Shown here in pieces: positions 18,726 to 27,118 of a DNA stretch of 64,000 nucleotides. Within the stretch, counting starts at the first letter, position 1. Each line of letters opens with the position of its first letter. A program made the translations under genes and the position numbers. Origin of the DNA: Prevotella sp. oral taxon 475. Its GTDB lineage: Bacteria; Bacteroidota; Bacteroidia; Bacteroidales; Bacteroidaceae. The DNA lies in assembly GCF_018127805.1 (NCBI RefSeq), contig NZ_CP072334.1, forward strand, positions 1,156,001 to 1,220,000. Reading direction: 5' to 3'. The notes under the pieces were generated by a model, which searched no databases, was not told the origin of the DNA, and saw only the letters and a list, made by a program, of their open reading frames with translations.

Positions 18726-20306
18726 ATGACGAAAAAGATTTTCCTCCTTTTATTTCTTTGCATCCTGTTTGCCAACCAGGCCTGGACGCAATCCGGAACT
18801 TATACCGCCAATGGCGTGACGTGGAAGTACAAATTAGAAGGTTCGCCAAAGACAGCAACTATTACAGGTGAGGTGTTAGGGAAAACAGTCTTTTCGAGTG
18901 CACTTAATATTCCCAATGATATTGTGCATGGCGGAACTCATTACACGGTAACAAAAATAAATGACAATGCCTTTTCCAATTATGGGGAGGCAACTACACT
19001 TAGTATTCCCACATCGGTTACAACTATTGGTAAAAACGCATTTTCTCAATGTAAAAAAATGACCGGTACACTGTATTTACCTAATGTTACCACCATTGGT
19101 AATTACGCATTTATAAACTGCATGGGCTTAACCGGCAAACTGGAATTGCCAAAAGCGATGTCCATAGGGGAACAGGCATTTTCTAACTGCAAGGGGCTTA
19201 CTATGATGTCACTACCCAAGATAACCATGATTGGTGACTGGGCCTTTAGCGGATGCACAGGCTTAGAAGGAGTATTAGAATTACCGAAAACGCTTACAAG
19301 CCTCGGCGAGTATGCTTTCGCGAATACAACCGGCACAAACTTGAAAGCAATAAAGTTTGAGAATGGAACAAACTTGATTAATATTGAAAAAAACAGTCTT
19401 TCAGGTACTTATTTAGCGTATGTCGACATGGTAGGAGTAAACTTTCCACCAGGTTTTATTGCGAGTTATAATAATTTGGGAACCTCTGTTTCCACTATGG
19501 TATATCTACCATCCACAGCATCAATCAATCCTGACGATATAAACATTGTGAGAGGAAATCTTTGTAATAAGTTTAGGGTATATGATGGCTCAGGTAACCA
19601 CAATGACGGGTGCGAGTACCCCATACAATACCCTTTCACTGCAGCCACTGCCACTTATGACAGGGGGTTTTATAATGCAATTTGCCAAACGCTCTATTTA
19701 CCCTATCCCGCTACGCTTCCCGATGGTATGCGCGCTTATACCTTACAAGCAAAAACCGTACATGGAGGGATTACTCACTTCCGTTTTGTTTCTATAGGCG
19801 ACGGCGGAACACAACTCCAGGCCAATAAGCCCTATTTGATAAGGATTACTGATGGATCTACAAGCAAACAATTTGGAATGGACGTGAACGTGCAAGTGCC
19901 CGTAACGCCGAGTATCGCCTCTACCGAAGTGCAAGATGTGAATGGGCAAGGATTCTATTTCGGCGGGACAACCGAGAATATCGATAATGCCACGGCAGCG
20001 GGTATGAAAGCGTATAATCTGATTAACAATGAGTGGCGACCCATCCGCACCGACAATCCTAACGGCTATATCCATTCGTTCCGTGCCTATATGCGCACCA
20101 CCGGGGCTGCACCTGCAAAAGGATTTGCTATTGTGCTGGACGATGAAGACTCTACAACGGGTATCGACACAGCCGTGGAAAACGAAGTGGAGCAAGGCGA
20201 CAGCCCCATTTATACACTTGATGGCAAACTGATGGGCACGGACATCGATGCGCTGCCCAGCGGCGAAATATATGTGAAGAATGGCAAGAAGTTTTATAAA
20301 TTCTAA
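18726..20306 (+). CDS. BspA-like leucine-rich-repeat (LRR_5) surface protein
   Basis: A 526-residue exported protein with a signal peptide (KKIFLLLFLCILFANQAWTQ). Residues about 80-210 hold LRR_5 repeats of the Treponema/BspA type (TIGKNAFSQC, TIGNYAFINC, SIGEQAFSNC, MIGDWAFSGC), usually linked to adhesion. The end (IYTLDGKLMGTDIDALPSGE, then IYVKNGKKFYKF) resembles the C-terminal sorting tails of Prevotella surface proteins. The LRR half is AT-richer than the C-terminal half, which suggests a mosaic. It follows the AC-repeat leader and is followed by a small acidic protein gene. Confidence 0.85.
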   Translation: MTKKIFLLLFLCILFANQAWTQSGTYTANGVTWKYKLEGSPKTATITGEVLGKTVFSSALNIPNDIVHGGTHYTVTKINDNAFSNYGEATTLSIPTSVTTIGKNAFSQCKKMTGTLYLPNVTTIGNYAFINCMGLTGKLELPKAMSIGEQAFSNCKGLTMMSLPKITMIGDWAFSGCTGLEGVLELPKTLTSLGEYAFANTTGTNLKAIKFENGTNLINIEKNSLSGTYLAYVDMVGVNFPPGFIASYNNLGTSVSTMVYLPSTASINPDDINIVRGNLCNKFRVYDGSGNHNDGCEYPIQYPFTAATATYDRGFYNAICQTLYLPYPATLPDGMRAYTLQAKTVHGGITHFRFVSIGDGGTQLQANKPYLIRITDGSTSKQFGMDVNVQVPVTPSIASTEVQDVNGQGFYFGGTTENIDNATAAGMKAYNLINNEWRPIRTDNPNGYIHSFRAYMRTTGAAPAKGFAIVLDDEDSTTGIDTAVENEVEQGDSPIYTLDGKLMGTDIDALPSGEIYVKNGKKFYKF

Positions 20307-20317
20307 CCCTAAGAATG

Positions 20318-20542
20318 ATGAGAGTAAAAGAAATCTATAGCACACCGCGGATAAAAGTGATCCCGATGCAGCCGGAAAACCTGTTAGAAACTATTTCGCT
20401 GCCCGTCAACAATGGGTCGTCCAGTGGCGGTGGCGATGCTAAAGGCGGCTATTTTGAAGAGGAATTCGAGGACGAAGACTCGGCATTTGGTATGAGTCGA
20501 CCGGCCTCGATGACGAATTATTCGCCATGGGCAGAAGAGTGA
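20318..20542 (+). CDS. Small acidic protein paired with surface protein
   Basis: About 74 residues; the start may be either of two adjacent ATGs (20315 or 20318). It begins MRVKEIYSTPRIKVIPMQPE and NLLETISLPV, then a Gly/Ser-rich turn and an acidic stretch EEEFEDEDSAFG. No signal peptide or membrane segment is seen. Small proteins of this build (basic start, a VIPxExxxLL-like motif, acidic end) are common near Bacteroidetes surface genes, with unknown function. It lies 11 nt after the BspA-like gene. A similar small protein occurs at 53587. Confidence 0.65.
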   Translation: MRVKEIYSTPRIKVIPMQPENLLETISLPVNNGSSSGGGDAKGGYFEEEFEDEDSAFGMSRPASMTNYSPWAEE

Positions 20543-20590
20543 AACATCCGTGTGGGGCGATAGCAATATCGACCCACAAAAAACGGGAGA

Positions 20591-20700
20591 TGGCTTCTTG
20601 ATTTTCAAAAGATGGTCTTTTGAGGGTCAAAACATGGCTTATTGAAAGTCAAAACACGGTCTTTTGACCGTCAAAAGACCGTGTTTTGAAAACCCATTTG
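20591..20700. repeat. 22-bp tandem repeat array, TCAAAA/TTTTGA type (5 copies)
   Basis: Units start at 20591, 20613, 20635, 20657 and 20679, each 22 bp. The last units form a near-perfect palindrome (CGGTCTTTTGACCGTCAAAA and the following complement). It lies about 50 nt after the stop of the small acidic protein. Confidence 0.88.
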
Positions 20701-20907
20701 TAGCACATTGAATATCAACGGATTAGAAAGACGATGTTGAAAGACTGTTTCTCGTCGAAAAGAAGAGCGCCAAGGGCCGAGGCACGGTGCGTTTCTCGAA
20801 CGGCAAAAAAGGCTTTTCGATGGGGCAGAACTTAAAGAGCGGCTTTCGTTCCGATCGATATATTAGAGTTTATCAATCCATTTATCAACCCTTAAATTTT
20901 AAAGATT
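20701..20907 (+). other. Unexplained spacer before the HU-like gene
   Basis: No start codon gives a convincing gene. One frame from the TAG near 20726 reads VERLFLVEKKSAKGRGTVRF and continues SNGKKGFSMGQNLKSGF, a basic composition that could be a decayed gene end or chance. No clear promoter box is visible. Confidence 0.25.
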
Positions 20908-21360
20908 ATGTCCATATTCTTAGTATTGTATCAAGACAATCGCAAGAACAGTAAGTTTAAAGGCCAATGGTATGCCCGGGCCAAAACCGTGGGAACGAAA
21001 GACTTGAACGACATTGCAGAAATTGTTCAGCGCAACTCGGGCTCGAAAAAGAGCGACGTGCTGGCCGTGCTTACCGAGACGGCCGAGGTGGTGAGCGATC
21101 TGTTGTCGGATGGCTATCGGGTGAAACTCGACGGACTGGGCGCGCTGAAAGTGGCGGTAAGTACGTTGCCGGCTGCTACGGAGAAAGACTTTGATGTGGC
21201 GAAAAATGTGAAGAACACCCGCATCCTGTTTCAACCCGAAACGGAGAAAGCTGGGTCGCATGGTGCTCGCAACCGCGTGTTGGCCAACAAACTGGAGTTT
21301 AAGAAAGTGGCCTCGATGGTAGAAAAGAAAGAGAAGAAAAAGAAAGGCGGAACACCATAA
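20908..21360 (+). CDS. HU-like DNA-binding protein
   Basis: A 150-residue member of the Bacteroidetes HU family, longer than E. coli HU (90). The N-terminal part (YQDNRKNSKFKGQWYARAKT) is typical of this subgroup. The segment LNDIAEIVQRNSGSKKSDVL matches the helical dimer domain, and VKLDGLGALKVAVST the start of the DNA-binding beta arms. The C-terminus is a lysine-rich tail (EKKEKKKKGG), which may add non-specific DNA binding. It stands alone between an array and a strong hairpin. A nucleoid role is inferred from the family. Confidence 0.88.
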   Translation: MSIFLVLYQDNRKNSKFKGQWYARAKTVGTKDLNDIAEIVQRNSGSKKSDVLAVLTETAEVVSDLLSDGYRVKLDGLGALKVAVSTLPAATEKDFDVAKNVKNTRILFQPETEKAGSHGARNRVLANKLEFKKVASMVEKKEKKKKGGTP

Positions 21361-21385
21361 CCGCTGTTTTCTGCCGAGAAAAGCA

Positions 21386-21432
21386 AAGGGGGGGAGAAAA
21401 GAAGCACGAAGCGTCTTTTCTCCCCCCTTCTT
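21386..21432 (+). terminator. Bidirectional terminator between HU-like and NimA-like genes
   Basis: GGGGGGAGAAAAGA pairs with TCTTTTCTCCCCCC (21388-21427) and is followed by TTCTTTTG. The flanking genes converge, so it could serve both. Confidence 0.65.
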
Positions 21433-21475
21433 TTGAAGGCATGAAAGCGAGAGACTGAAGAGGGAAGGCTGGGGG

Positions 21476-21967
21476 TTAAGGACTTGGTAGACGTTTTTGT
21501 TTGCCCGAGAAAGCGGTGAAGTCGACGCGGATGATTTCGGTGCGGTGGAACGACTTTCGGGCGTATTGGTCGCCGAGAGCTTTGAAGTTGGGCGAGAGTT
21601 TGTCGATGAGCAGGTGCAGGGCGTTCATGCGTTCCTCCTCGGGGAGTGAAGTGTGGGCCTTACCAAAGAAAAGAACGCTCTCATACTCGGTGGTGAATTT
21701 GCCGGGCAACAGGTTCACCCGGCCCACGATGCAGAACGTTACGTTGGGGCAATGGGCGATGGCCCGCAGCTTTTTTCCCTCGGGAGCACAGTGGATATAG
21801 ATGCTGTCGCGCCCATTCCAAACGTGGTTCACGGGGATGGCATAGGGCATTCCGTCTTCGTCAATCATCGAGAGAATGCCGTATTCGGCGGTTTGCAGAA
21901 GTTGGATGGCGCGCTCTTCGTCCAGGAGACGGTCGCGCCGACGGATGGTTTCGTTGATATATTTCAT
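21476..21967 (-). CDS. Pyridoxamine 5'-phosphate oxidase-family flavoprotein (NimA-like)
   Basis: A 163-residue protein of the split-barrel FMN-binding family. It begins MKYINETIRRRDRLLDEERA, and the segments EYGILSMIDEDGMPYAIPVN, SIYIHCAPEGKKLRAI and NVTFCIVG match the NimA/pyridoxamine-phosphate-oxidase-like group. Some NimA proteins reduce 5-nitroimidazoles, but most chromosomal homologues have no proven role, so resistance should not be inferred. It is convergent with the HU-like gene. Confidence 0.8.
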   Translation of the reverse strand: MKYINETIRRRDRLLDEERAIQLLQTAEYGILSMIDEDGMPYAIPVNHVWNGRDSIYIHCAPEGKKLRAIAHCPNVTFCIVGRVNLLPGKFTTEYESVLFFGKAHTSLPEEERMNALHLLIDKLSPNFKALGDQYARKSFHRTEIIRVDFTAFSGKQKRLPSP

Positions 21968-22056
21968 TGTGTTGGAAGATTGTTGTAAAGAAGGTTGATA
22001 TTCAAGTTGTTCGCCATAGATAGGCTCTTCTTAGGATTTTTTACAAAGCCGTTCGA

Positions 22057-22548
22057 TTATAATATCTCCAATGCAATGGCGGCGCAGGCTTCTGCGTCGG
22101 CCAGCGCGTGGTGATGGTGGGCCAACTGATAGCCGCAAGCGGCGGCAACGGTGTGAAGTTGATGATTAGGCAGATGGGGGAGAGCACGACGGGCGGCGGC
22201 GAGGGTGTCGAAGAAGGGGTAAGCAGGGTCATCCATCTGATAGACACGGAACGCGGCGCGCAGACAACTCTCGTCGAACCGACTGTTGTGCGCCACGAGC
22301 GGCAGACCCTTGATGAGGGGTTCTATCTGTCGCCATACCTCGCAGAACACGGGTGCGGAGGCTGTATCGGCCTGTGTGAGTCCGTGAATCTGGGTGCAGC
22401 GGTAGGTATAATAATTGGGTTCGGGCAGAATAAGCGAGTAGAACGTGTCGGCAACGAGGCCGTTCCGAACGACGACCAGTCCTACGGAGCAGATGCTGCT
22501 GCGCTCGTAGTTGGCGGTTTCGAAATCAATGGCTGCAAAGTCTTTCAT
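22057..22548 (-). CDS. DnaQ-family 3'-5' exonuclease
   Basis: A 163-residue DEDDh exonuclease similar to the epsilon subunit of DNA polymerase III. Exo I is AIDFETANYE (Asp/Glu ligands), Exo II is PLVAHNSRFDESCL, and Exo III is HHALADAEACAAI (His and Asp). I start it at ATG 22548 (MKDFAAIDFE); the longer frame adds a proline-rich, non-homologous tail. It is shorter than DnaQ (about 240 residues), with no clamp-binding tail seen. It probably acts in repair or nucleic acid turnover. Confidence 0.88.
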   Translation of the reverse strand: MKDFAAIDFETANYERSSICSVGLVVVRNGLVADTFYSLILPEPNYYTYRCTQIHGLTQADTASAPVFCEVWRQIEPLIKGLPLVAHNSRFDESCLRAAFRVYQMDDPAYPFFDTLAAARRALPHLPNHQLHTVAAACGYQLAHHHHALADAEACAAIALEIL

Positions 22549-22699
22549 TTTTTGAAGTAGATAGGGATGGCTGTTGTTTTGTATTTCGACGGGAAAGTTG
22601 TGGATCGGAAAGTGCGGAGCGAGTGGACTTGTATGGAGTTCTGACGGTAGAGGTTGGGGACGAGGATGATGCAAAGATACGGCTCTCTTTTCAAAACCT

Positions 22700-22778
22700 T
22701 AGCTTTTGCATCCTAAAAACTAAGAAAATGCATGCCAAAAGCTAAGCAAACGCAGAGCAAAAGCTAAGAGAATGAGTA
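22700..22778. repeat. 22-bp tandem repeats, CAAAAGCTAAG family
   Basis: Forward units at about 22713, 22735 and 22757 are 22 bp apart. One inverted copy (TTAGCTTTTGCA) lies at 22699. They occupy the 519-nt divergent space between the exonuclease and the transporter; the rest (22779-23041) has no gene I can support. Confidence 0.85.
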
Positions 22779-23041
22779 GTAAGGAGAAAAGGAGTAAGAA
22801 GCGAAGTGGCGAACTCTTGATGTTCAGGCAGATAGAGAGATGCTTCCAAGAGGTTTTCCTTTGGTGGAGAGACGCAGGGAGAGCGATTTTTCGACAGAGG
22901 CATTTGGGAGGCGCAGAGAGGATTTTCTCTCCCACGTTTGGGGACAGGAAGAGACGGCGAAACGAGGAGTAGGCAGGCCGTTCCGCCTTGTGGTCGGTAG
23001 AAAAAGCCGACCACCTTGATTCGGGTTTCGATTATAATAAG

Positions 23042-23049
23042 TAACTTTG
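23042..23049 (+). promoter_or_regulatory. -7 promoter element of the nucleoside transporter
   Basis: TAACTTTG matches TAnnTTTG and lies 18 nt before the ATG at 23068. No exact TTTG is seen at -33. Confidence 0.5.
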
Positions 23050-23067
23050 TGGCAAATAATTAAAATC

Positions 23068-24330
23068 ATGAATCTGAAAATACGCTTATCGTTGATGAAC
23101 TTCCTCGAATTCGCCGTTTGGGGAGCCTATCTCACTTCTATGGGAACCTATCTCGTAAAAATGGGGATGGCCGACCAGATCGGTTGGTTTTACGCCATGC
23201 AGGGGGTTGTTTCTATCTTTATGCCGGCCCTTATGGGCATTGTTGCCGACCGTTGGATTCCTGCGCAACGTTTGCTTGGATTGTGCCATTTGGTGGCGGC
23301 CGGTTTCATGTTTGCCACGGCCTACTATGGATTTCGGGCGATGGGAGCAGGTGGAACGGAAGCTATTGCCGACGCGCAACGGATTTTTCCGCTCTACAGT
23401 TTGAGCGTAGCCTTCTACATGCCCACGTTGGCGTTGAGCAATTCGGTGGCTTACACCGCGCTCTCGCAGGCAGGAATGGACACGGTGAAGGATTTTCCGC
23501 CTATTCGCGTCTTCGGAACGATTGGCTTTATCTGCATGATGTGGTTGGTCGACTTGATGGGATTCCAACCCAACGAAAAGCAGTTTGTCGTCTCGGGTGT
23601 GTGCAGCGTGTTGTTGTTTCTCTATACTTTTACGCTTCCCGCCTGTCCAACGGCGCAGGCAGACAGTCGGAGAAGTCTGAGCGAACAGTTGGGTTTACGG
23701 GCCTTTTCACTCCTCAAAGAGCGGAAGATGGCTATCTTCTTCTTCTTCTCGATGCTGCTGGGCGTGAGTCTGCAAATCACCAACGGCTTTGCCAATCCCT
23801 TTATCACGAGCTTTGAAAACATCCCCGAATATGCCGATACCTTCGGCGTTCAACACGCCAATATTTTGATTTCGCTTTCGCAAATCAGCGAGACGTGTTG
23901 TATTCTGCTCATCCCTTTCTTCATGAAACGCTATGGCATCAAGAACGTGATGCTCATTGCGATGTTCGCTTGGGTGTTGCGTTTCGGACTGTTCGGTCTG
24001 GGTAATCCCGGCAACGGCGTATGGCTCTTTGTGCTGTCGATGTTGGTCTATGGCGTGGCGTTCGACTTTTTCAATATCTCCGGTTCGCTTTTCGTCGACC
24101 GTTCCACCGACGTGCAGATGCGCTCCAGCGCGCAAGGGCTCTTCATGCTGATGACCAACGGTGTGGGTGCAACCCTTGGAACGCTCGGCGCACAGGCCGT
24201 GGTGAACCGCTATAGCTCTGGGGGAACAACCGACTGGCAGACTTGTTGGTACATCTTTGCCGGATATGCCCTGGTGGTGGGCGTGGCCTTCGCCCTGATT
24301 TTCAGGCCCAAGAGAGACGAGGTGAGATAG
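23068..24330 (+). CDS. NupG-like nucleoside:H+ symporter (MFS)
   Basis: A 420-residue protein with about 12 membrane helices. Start ATG 23068 (MNLKIRLSLMNFLEFAVWGA) is preferred over the in-frame TTG at 23047, which overlaps the -7 box. The opening LMNFLEFAVWGAYLTSMGTY closely fits the NupG/XapB nucleoside symporter family. ALMGIVADRWIPAQRLLG is the loop between helices 2 and 3. Substrates are probably purine or pyrimidine nucleosides. The stop is 2 nt before rsmE, so the two are probably co-transcribed. Confidence 0.88.
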   Translation: MNLKIRLSLMNFLEFAVWGAYLTSMGTYLVKMGMADQIGWFYAMQGVVSIFMPALMGIVADRWIPAQRLLGLCHLVAAGFMFATAYYGFRAMGAGGTEAIADAQRIFPLYSLSVAFYMPTLALSNSVAYTALSQAGMDTVKDFPPIRVFGTIGFICMMWLVDLMGFQPNEKQFVVSGVCSVLLFLYTFTLPACPTAQADSRRSLSEQLGLRAFSLLKERKMAIFFFFSMLLGVSLQITNGFANPFITSFENIPEYADTFGVQHANILISLSQISETCCILLIPFFMKRYGIKNVMLIAMFAWVLRFGLFGLGNPGNGVWLFVLSMLVYGVAFDFFNISGSLFVDRSTDVQMRSSAQGLFMLMTNGVGATLGTLGAQAVVNRYSSGGTTDWQTCWYIFAGYALVVGVAFALIFRPKRDEVR

Positions 24331-24332
24331 AA

Positions 24333-25052
24333 ATGAAAGAGATTCGCTTTTTCTATGCCCCCGAACCGCTTTCGGGAGAGTTGCCCGCCGACGAGGCCGT
24401 GCATGCCGCCAGAGTGTTGCGACTGGAGAGTGGCGACGAAATCCATCTCATCGACGGACGGGGTAGCTTCTATCGGGCTTGCCTCACGCTTGTGTCGAAA
24501 GGCAGATGCCGGTATGAAATCGAAGAACAGCGGCCGCAACAGAAGTCTTGGAACGGACATATCCACCTGGCAATGGCTCCTACGAAGATGGCCGATCGCG
24601 TGGAATGGATGGTGGAAAAAGCTACCGAAATAGGTGTAGACGAGTTCTCTTTTCTCGACTGCGCTTTCTCCGAACGCCATCAACTCAAAACCGACCGCAT
24701 CGAACGTATCGTCATCTCGGCCATGAAACAAAGTAGAAAAGCCTGGAAGCCACAGGTGAACGGCATGGAGAGCTTTTCCCAATTCCTTCGCCGTGCACAT
24801 GTCGGTAGCCGGTTCATCGCCCATTGCTACGACGAAGTGGCGCGGCAAGATCTCTTCACCCGGCTCGCCCGCGCTGACGAAGGGACAGACGTGACGCTGC
24901 TCATCGGTCCCGAGGGAGACTTCTCACGATCCGAGGTCAACGAGGCTATCGAATGCGGATTCGAGTCCGTTACGTTGGGTTCGAGTCGACTTCGCACCGA
25001 AACGGCTGCCCTCTCCGCCGTGATGATGGCACAACTGGCACGGAGAAAATAA
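24333..25052 (+). CDS. rsmE: 16S rRNA m3U1498 methyltransferase
   Basis: A 239-residue SPOUT-class methyltransferase. I start it at ATG 24333 (MKEIRFFYAP), 2 nt after the transporter stop. The N-terminal PUA-like part contains HAARVLRLESGDEIHLIDGR. The C-terminal knot shows LLIGPEGDFSRSEV and VTLGSSRLRTETAALSAVMM, the RsmE SAM-binding signatures. It modifies U1498 in the decoding region of the 30S subunit. A 41-bp array starts right after its stop. Confidence 0.95.
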   Translation: MKEIRFFYAPEPLSGELPADEAVHAARVLRLESGDEIHLIDGRGSFYRACLTLVSKGRCRYEIEEQRPQQKSWNGHIHLAMAPTKMADRVEWMVEKATEIGVDEFSFLDCAFSERHQLKTDRIERIVISAMKQSRKAWKPQVNGMESFSQFLRRAHVGSRFIAHCYDEVARQDLFTRLARADEGTDVTLLIGPEGDFSRSEVNEAIECGFESVTLGSSRLRTETAALSAVMMAQLARRK

Positions 25053-25053
25053 G

Positions 25054-25280
25054 CTTCGCTCTGGCGCGAAACGCAGAAAATAAGAACAATAGGCCTTCGC
25101 GCCGGCGCGAAACGTAGAATAGGAAGAAAACAAGCTTTCGCTTCTGCGCGAAGAACAAAATAGGAAAAGAACAGGCTTTCGCTCTGGCGCGAAACGTAGA
25201 AAACAAGAAAAATGAGTCTTCGCGCCGGTGCGAAGCATAGAAGAGAAAGAAGATAGGCCTTCGCGCCGGCGCGAAGAACA
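25054..25280. repeat. 41-bp tandem array with CTTCGCGCCGGCGCGAAG palindrome (6 copies)
   Basis: The TTCG of each palindrome lies at 25055, 25096, 25137, 25178, 25219 and 25260, exactly 41 bp apart. Arms TTCGC/GCGAA are kept in all copies while the inner six bases vary; the best copy (25259-25276) is a perfect 18-bp palindrome. The rest of the unit is A/G-rich. It fills the whole space between rsmE and the lipoprotein gene. Confidence 0.95.
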
Positions 25281-25298
25281 AACGCGAAAGAAAAAAGA

Positions 25299-26471
25299 AT
25301 GATCAAAAAGATTGTAGGCATATTTGTATGGATAGCTTTGGTTTTGTCTTCATGCTCCAAGACCGATTACGTCGATGCTATTCCTAAAAACAGTCACACG
25401 CTCATCGCCATCGATGCCACCCGGCAAGACGGACTGGATCTGAAGCCGTTGCTTCAGGATTGGCTTCGAACGAAAGATGTAGCACAGTGTGGCATCGACT
25501 TTTCCAGTAAGATTTATCTTTTTGTTACGAACGACGGGAATATGGGTCTCTGTGCTCGGGTGAGCGATGCAGATCGACTGCGGCAAACGCTCGACTCGCT
25601 CGTGCAACGGGGCTTCTGCACCAAGAGCAGAACGCGGCGCGAGGCAGAGTTTTACGTCGTTGGAAGTCTTTGGGCCGTAGGATTCAGCAGCGAAGCAGTG
25701 CTCGTGGCAGGGCCGGTTCCTGCTCTTTCACAGTCTGATCTGCAACGACGAATGGCCGGTTGGCTCGAGACCGGCGATGGGCGAAGTATCAAGGATATGC
25801 CACTCTTCGGTCAACTCGATACCATCAACGCTCCCATAGCTTTGGCAGCTCGGCTCAGTGCCCTTCCCCCCAGCATCGCACAACCCTATCGGCTCGGTCT
25901 TCCTGAGAGCCTTGATCCCTCGCAACTGCTGCTCACCGCTACGCTGCGCACTCGTGGCGATGTGCTTAGCGTGGAGAGTCGGCTCTGCGGCACAGACGAA
26001 AACGCAGCCAAAGTCCTGCAATCGGTTCCCTCGCTCTATCGTCCCATTGGCAAAGAAGCCCCTGCAAGGATGCCGAACCAGGCATTGATGGGTCTCTTCG
26101 TCAACGTTCGCGGAGCTGCTTTACATTCTGCCCTGCGCCGCCACCGCGAACTCTCCGCCTTGATGATGGGCTTAGATGCCACCACCGGCATCGACAGCCT
26201 TCTTATGCGCACGGATGGAGATTTGCTTTTCCTCCTGCCCGCGTGGCAGAAAAAGGGAGTGAATCTCTCGGTGAAGGCGATAACGAAGTCGACGCCTTCT
26301 GTAGTCGACCCGCTTCCGGAAGCGGTGCAGACTGAGATTCGGGGTAAACGACTTGCCGTCGTCGTTCGTCTCCCGAACATTCCTGCCGATCCGGGTAGCG
26401 CATTCGGCTTCTTCCATTTCCTCAAACCCGTCTTGGGGCACACACAGACCATCGTTTACAGTATCCGATAA
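25299..26471 (+). CDS. Lipoprotein of an ABC cassette (possibly DUF4836)
   Basis: A 390-residue protein with a lipoprotein signal (MIKKIVGIFVWIALVLSSCS), so it is likely lipid-anchored in the envelope. The start of the mature part (DAIPKNSHTLIAIDATRQDG) recalls DUF4836-type Bacteroidetes lipoproteins, but I am not sure of the family. No catalytic motif is seen. It ends 2 nt before the ATPase gene, so it probably works with that transporter. Its start lies 19 nt after the 41-bp array, which would be in its mRNA leader if it is transcribed from upstream. Confidence 0.7.
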   Translation: MIKKIVGIFVWIALVLSSCSKTDYVDAIPKNSHTLIAIDATRQDGLDLKPLLQDWLRTKDVAQCGIDFSSKIYLFVTNDGNMGLCARVSDADRLRQTLDSLVQRGFCTKSRTRREAEFYVVGSLWAVGFSSEAVLVAGPVPALSQSDLQRRMAGWLETGDGRSIKDMPLFGQLDTINAPIALAARLSALPPSIAQPYRLGLPESLDPSQLLLTATLRTRGDVLSVESRLCGTDENAAKVLQSVPSLYRPIGKEAPARMPNQALMGLFVNVRGAALHSALRRHRELSALMMGLDATTGIDSLLMRTDGDLLFLLPAWQKKGVNLSVKAITKSTPSVVDPLPEAVQTEIRGKRLAVVVRLPNIPADPGSAFGFFHFLKPVLGHTQTIVYSIR

Positions 26472-26473
26472 AA

Positions 26474-27118
26474 ATGAACAAGATACACCTTCATCATGTC
26501 CTGCCACAGGTATTTGCGTCGGTAGCCCATCTGAATTCCGAACTCTGGCAACGCGATGTGGTCTTTGAGAAAGGCCGTCTCTATCTCCTCGAGGCTGAGA
26601 GCGGAAAGGGAAAGAGCACTTTTTGCAGTTATCTCATGGGCTATCGCAACGACTATGCCGGTAGCATTCGATTCGATGAGACCGACATCCGCCAATTCCG
26701 AATGAAAGATTGGACGACGATTCGCACCTTGCATGTGGCGCATTTGTTTCAAGAACTGCGCCTCTTTCCCGAGCTCACCGCCATGGAGAACGTAGAAATC
26801 AAGAACCGACTCACGCGCCGGAAGTCGCGTCGGGAGATTCTCCTTTGGTTCGAGCAGCTCGGTATCGCTGACAAAGCAGAGACGCTCGTCTCTCGGATGT
26901 CTTACGGTCAGCAGCAACGCGTAGCCTTGTTGCGCGCCTTGGTGCAGCCCTTCGACTTCCTCATCGCCGACGAACCCATTAGTCATCTCGACGATCACAA
27001 CGCCCGCCTCATGGCCCACCTTCTGCTGACCGAAGTTCGTACCCAGGGAGCTGGCCTCATTGCTACGAGCATCGGTAAACATTTGCCCTTGCCTTACGAA
27101 AAAACGCTGAAACTATGA
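26474..27118 (+). CDS. ABC transporter ATPase with unusual motifs
   Basis: A 214-residue ABC ATPase of LolD/MacB size. The Walker A region reads LEAESGKGKSTF, with Ala in place of the first Gly. The Q-loop is HLFQELRLFPELTAMENV, the signature is SRMSYGQQQRVALLRAL, and Walker B is FDFLIADEP. The switch region reads LIATSIGKH, where the usual His after Thr is Ser, so hydrolysis may be weak or differently controlled. It overlaps the permease gene by 4 nt (ATGA) and follows the lipoprotein by 2 nt. Confidence 0.88.
   Translation: MNKIHLHHVLPQVFASVAHLNSELWQRDVVFEKGRLYLLEAESGKGKSTFCSYLMGYRNDYAGSIRFDETDIRQFRMKDWTTIRTLHVAHLFQELRLFPELTAMENVEIKNRLTRRKSRREILLWFEQLGIADKAETLVSRMSYGQQQRVALLRALVQPFDFLIADEPISHLDDHNARLMAHLLLTEVRTQGAGLIATSIGKHLPLPYEKTLKL

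Noticed and set aside
21476..21967. Nitroimidazole resistance gene
   Set aside because: The protein is only NimA-like; most chromosomal members of this flavoprotein family are not shown to confer resistance.
24827..25360. Minus-strand frames through the palindromic array downstream of rsmE
   Set aside because: Low-complexity translation of the 41-bp repeats; no start signal or conserved feature.
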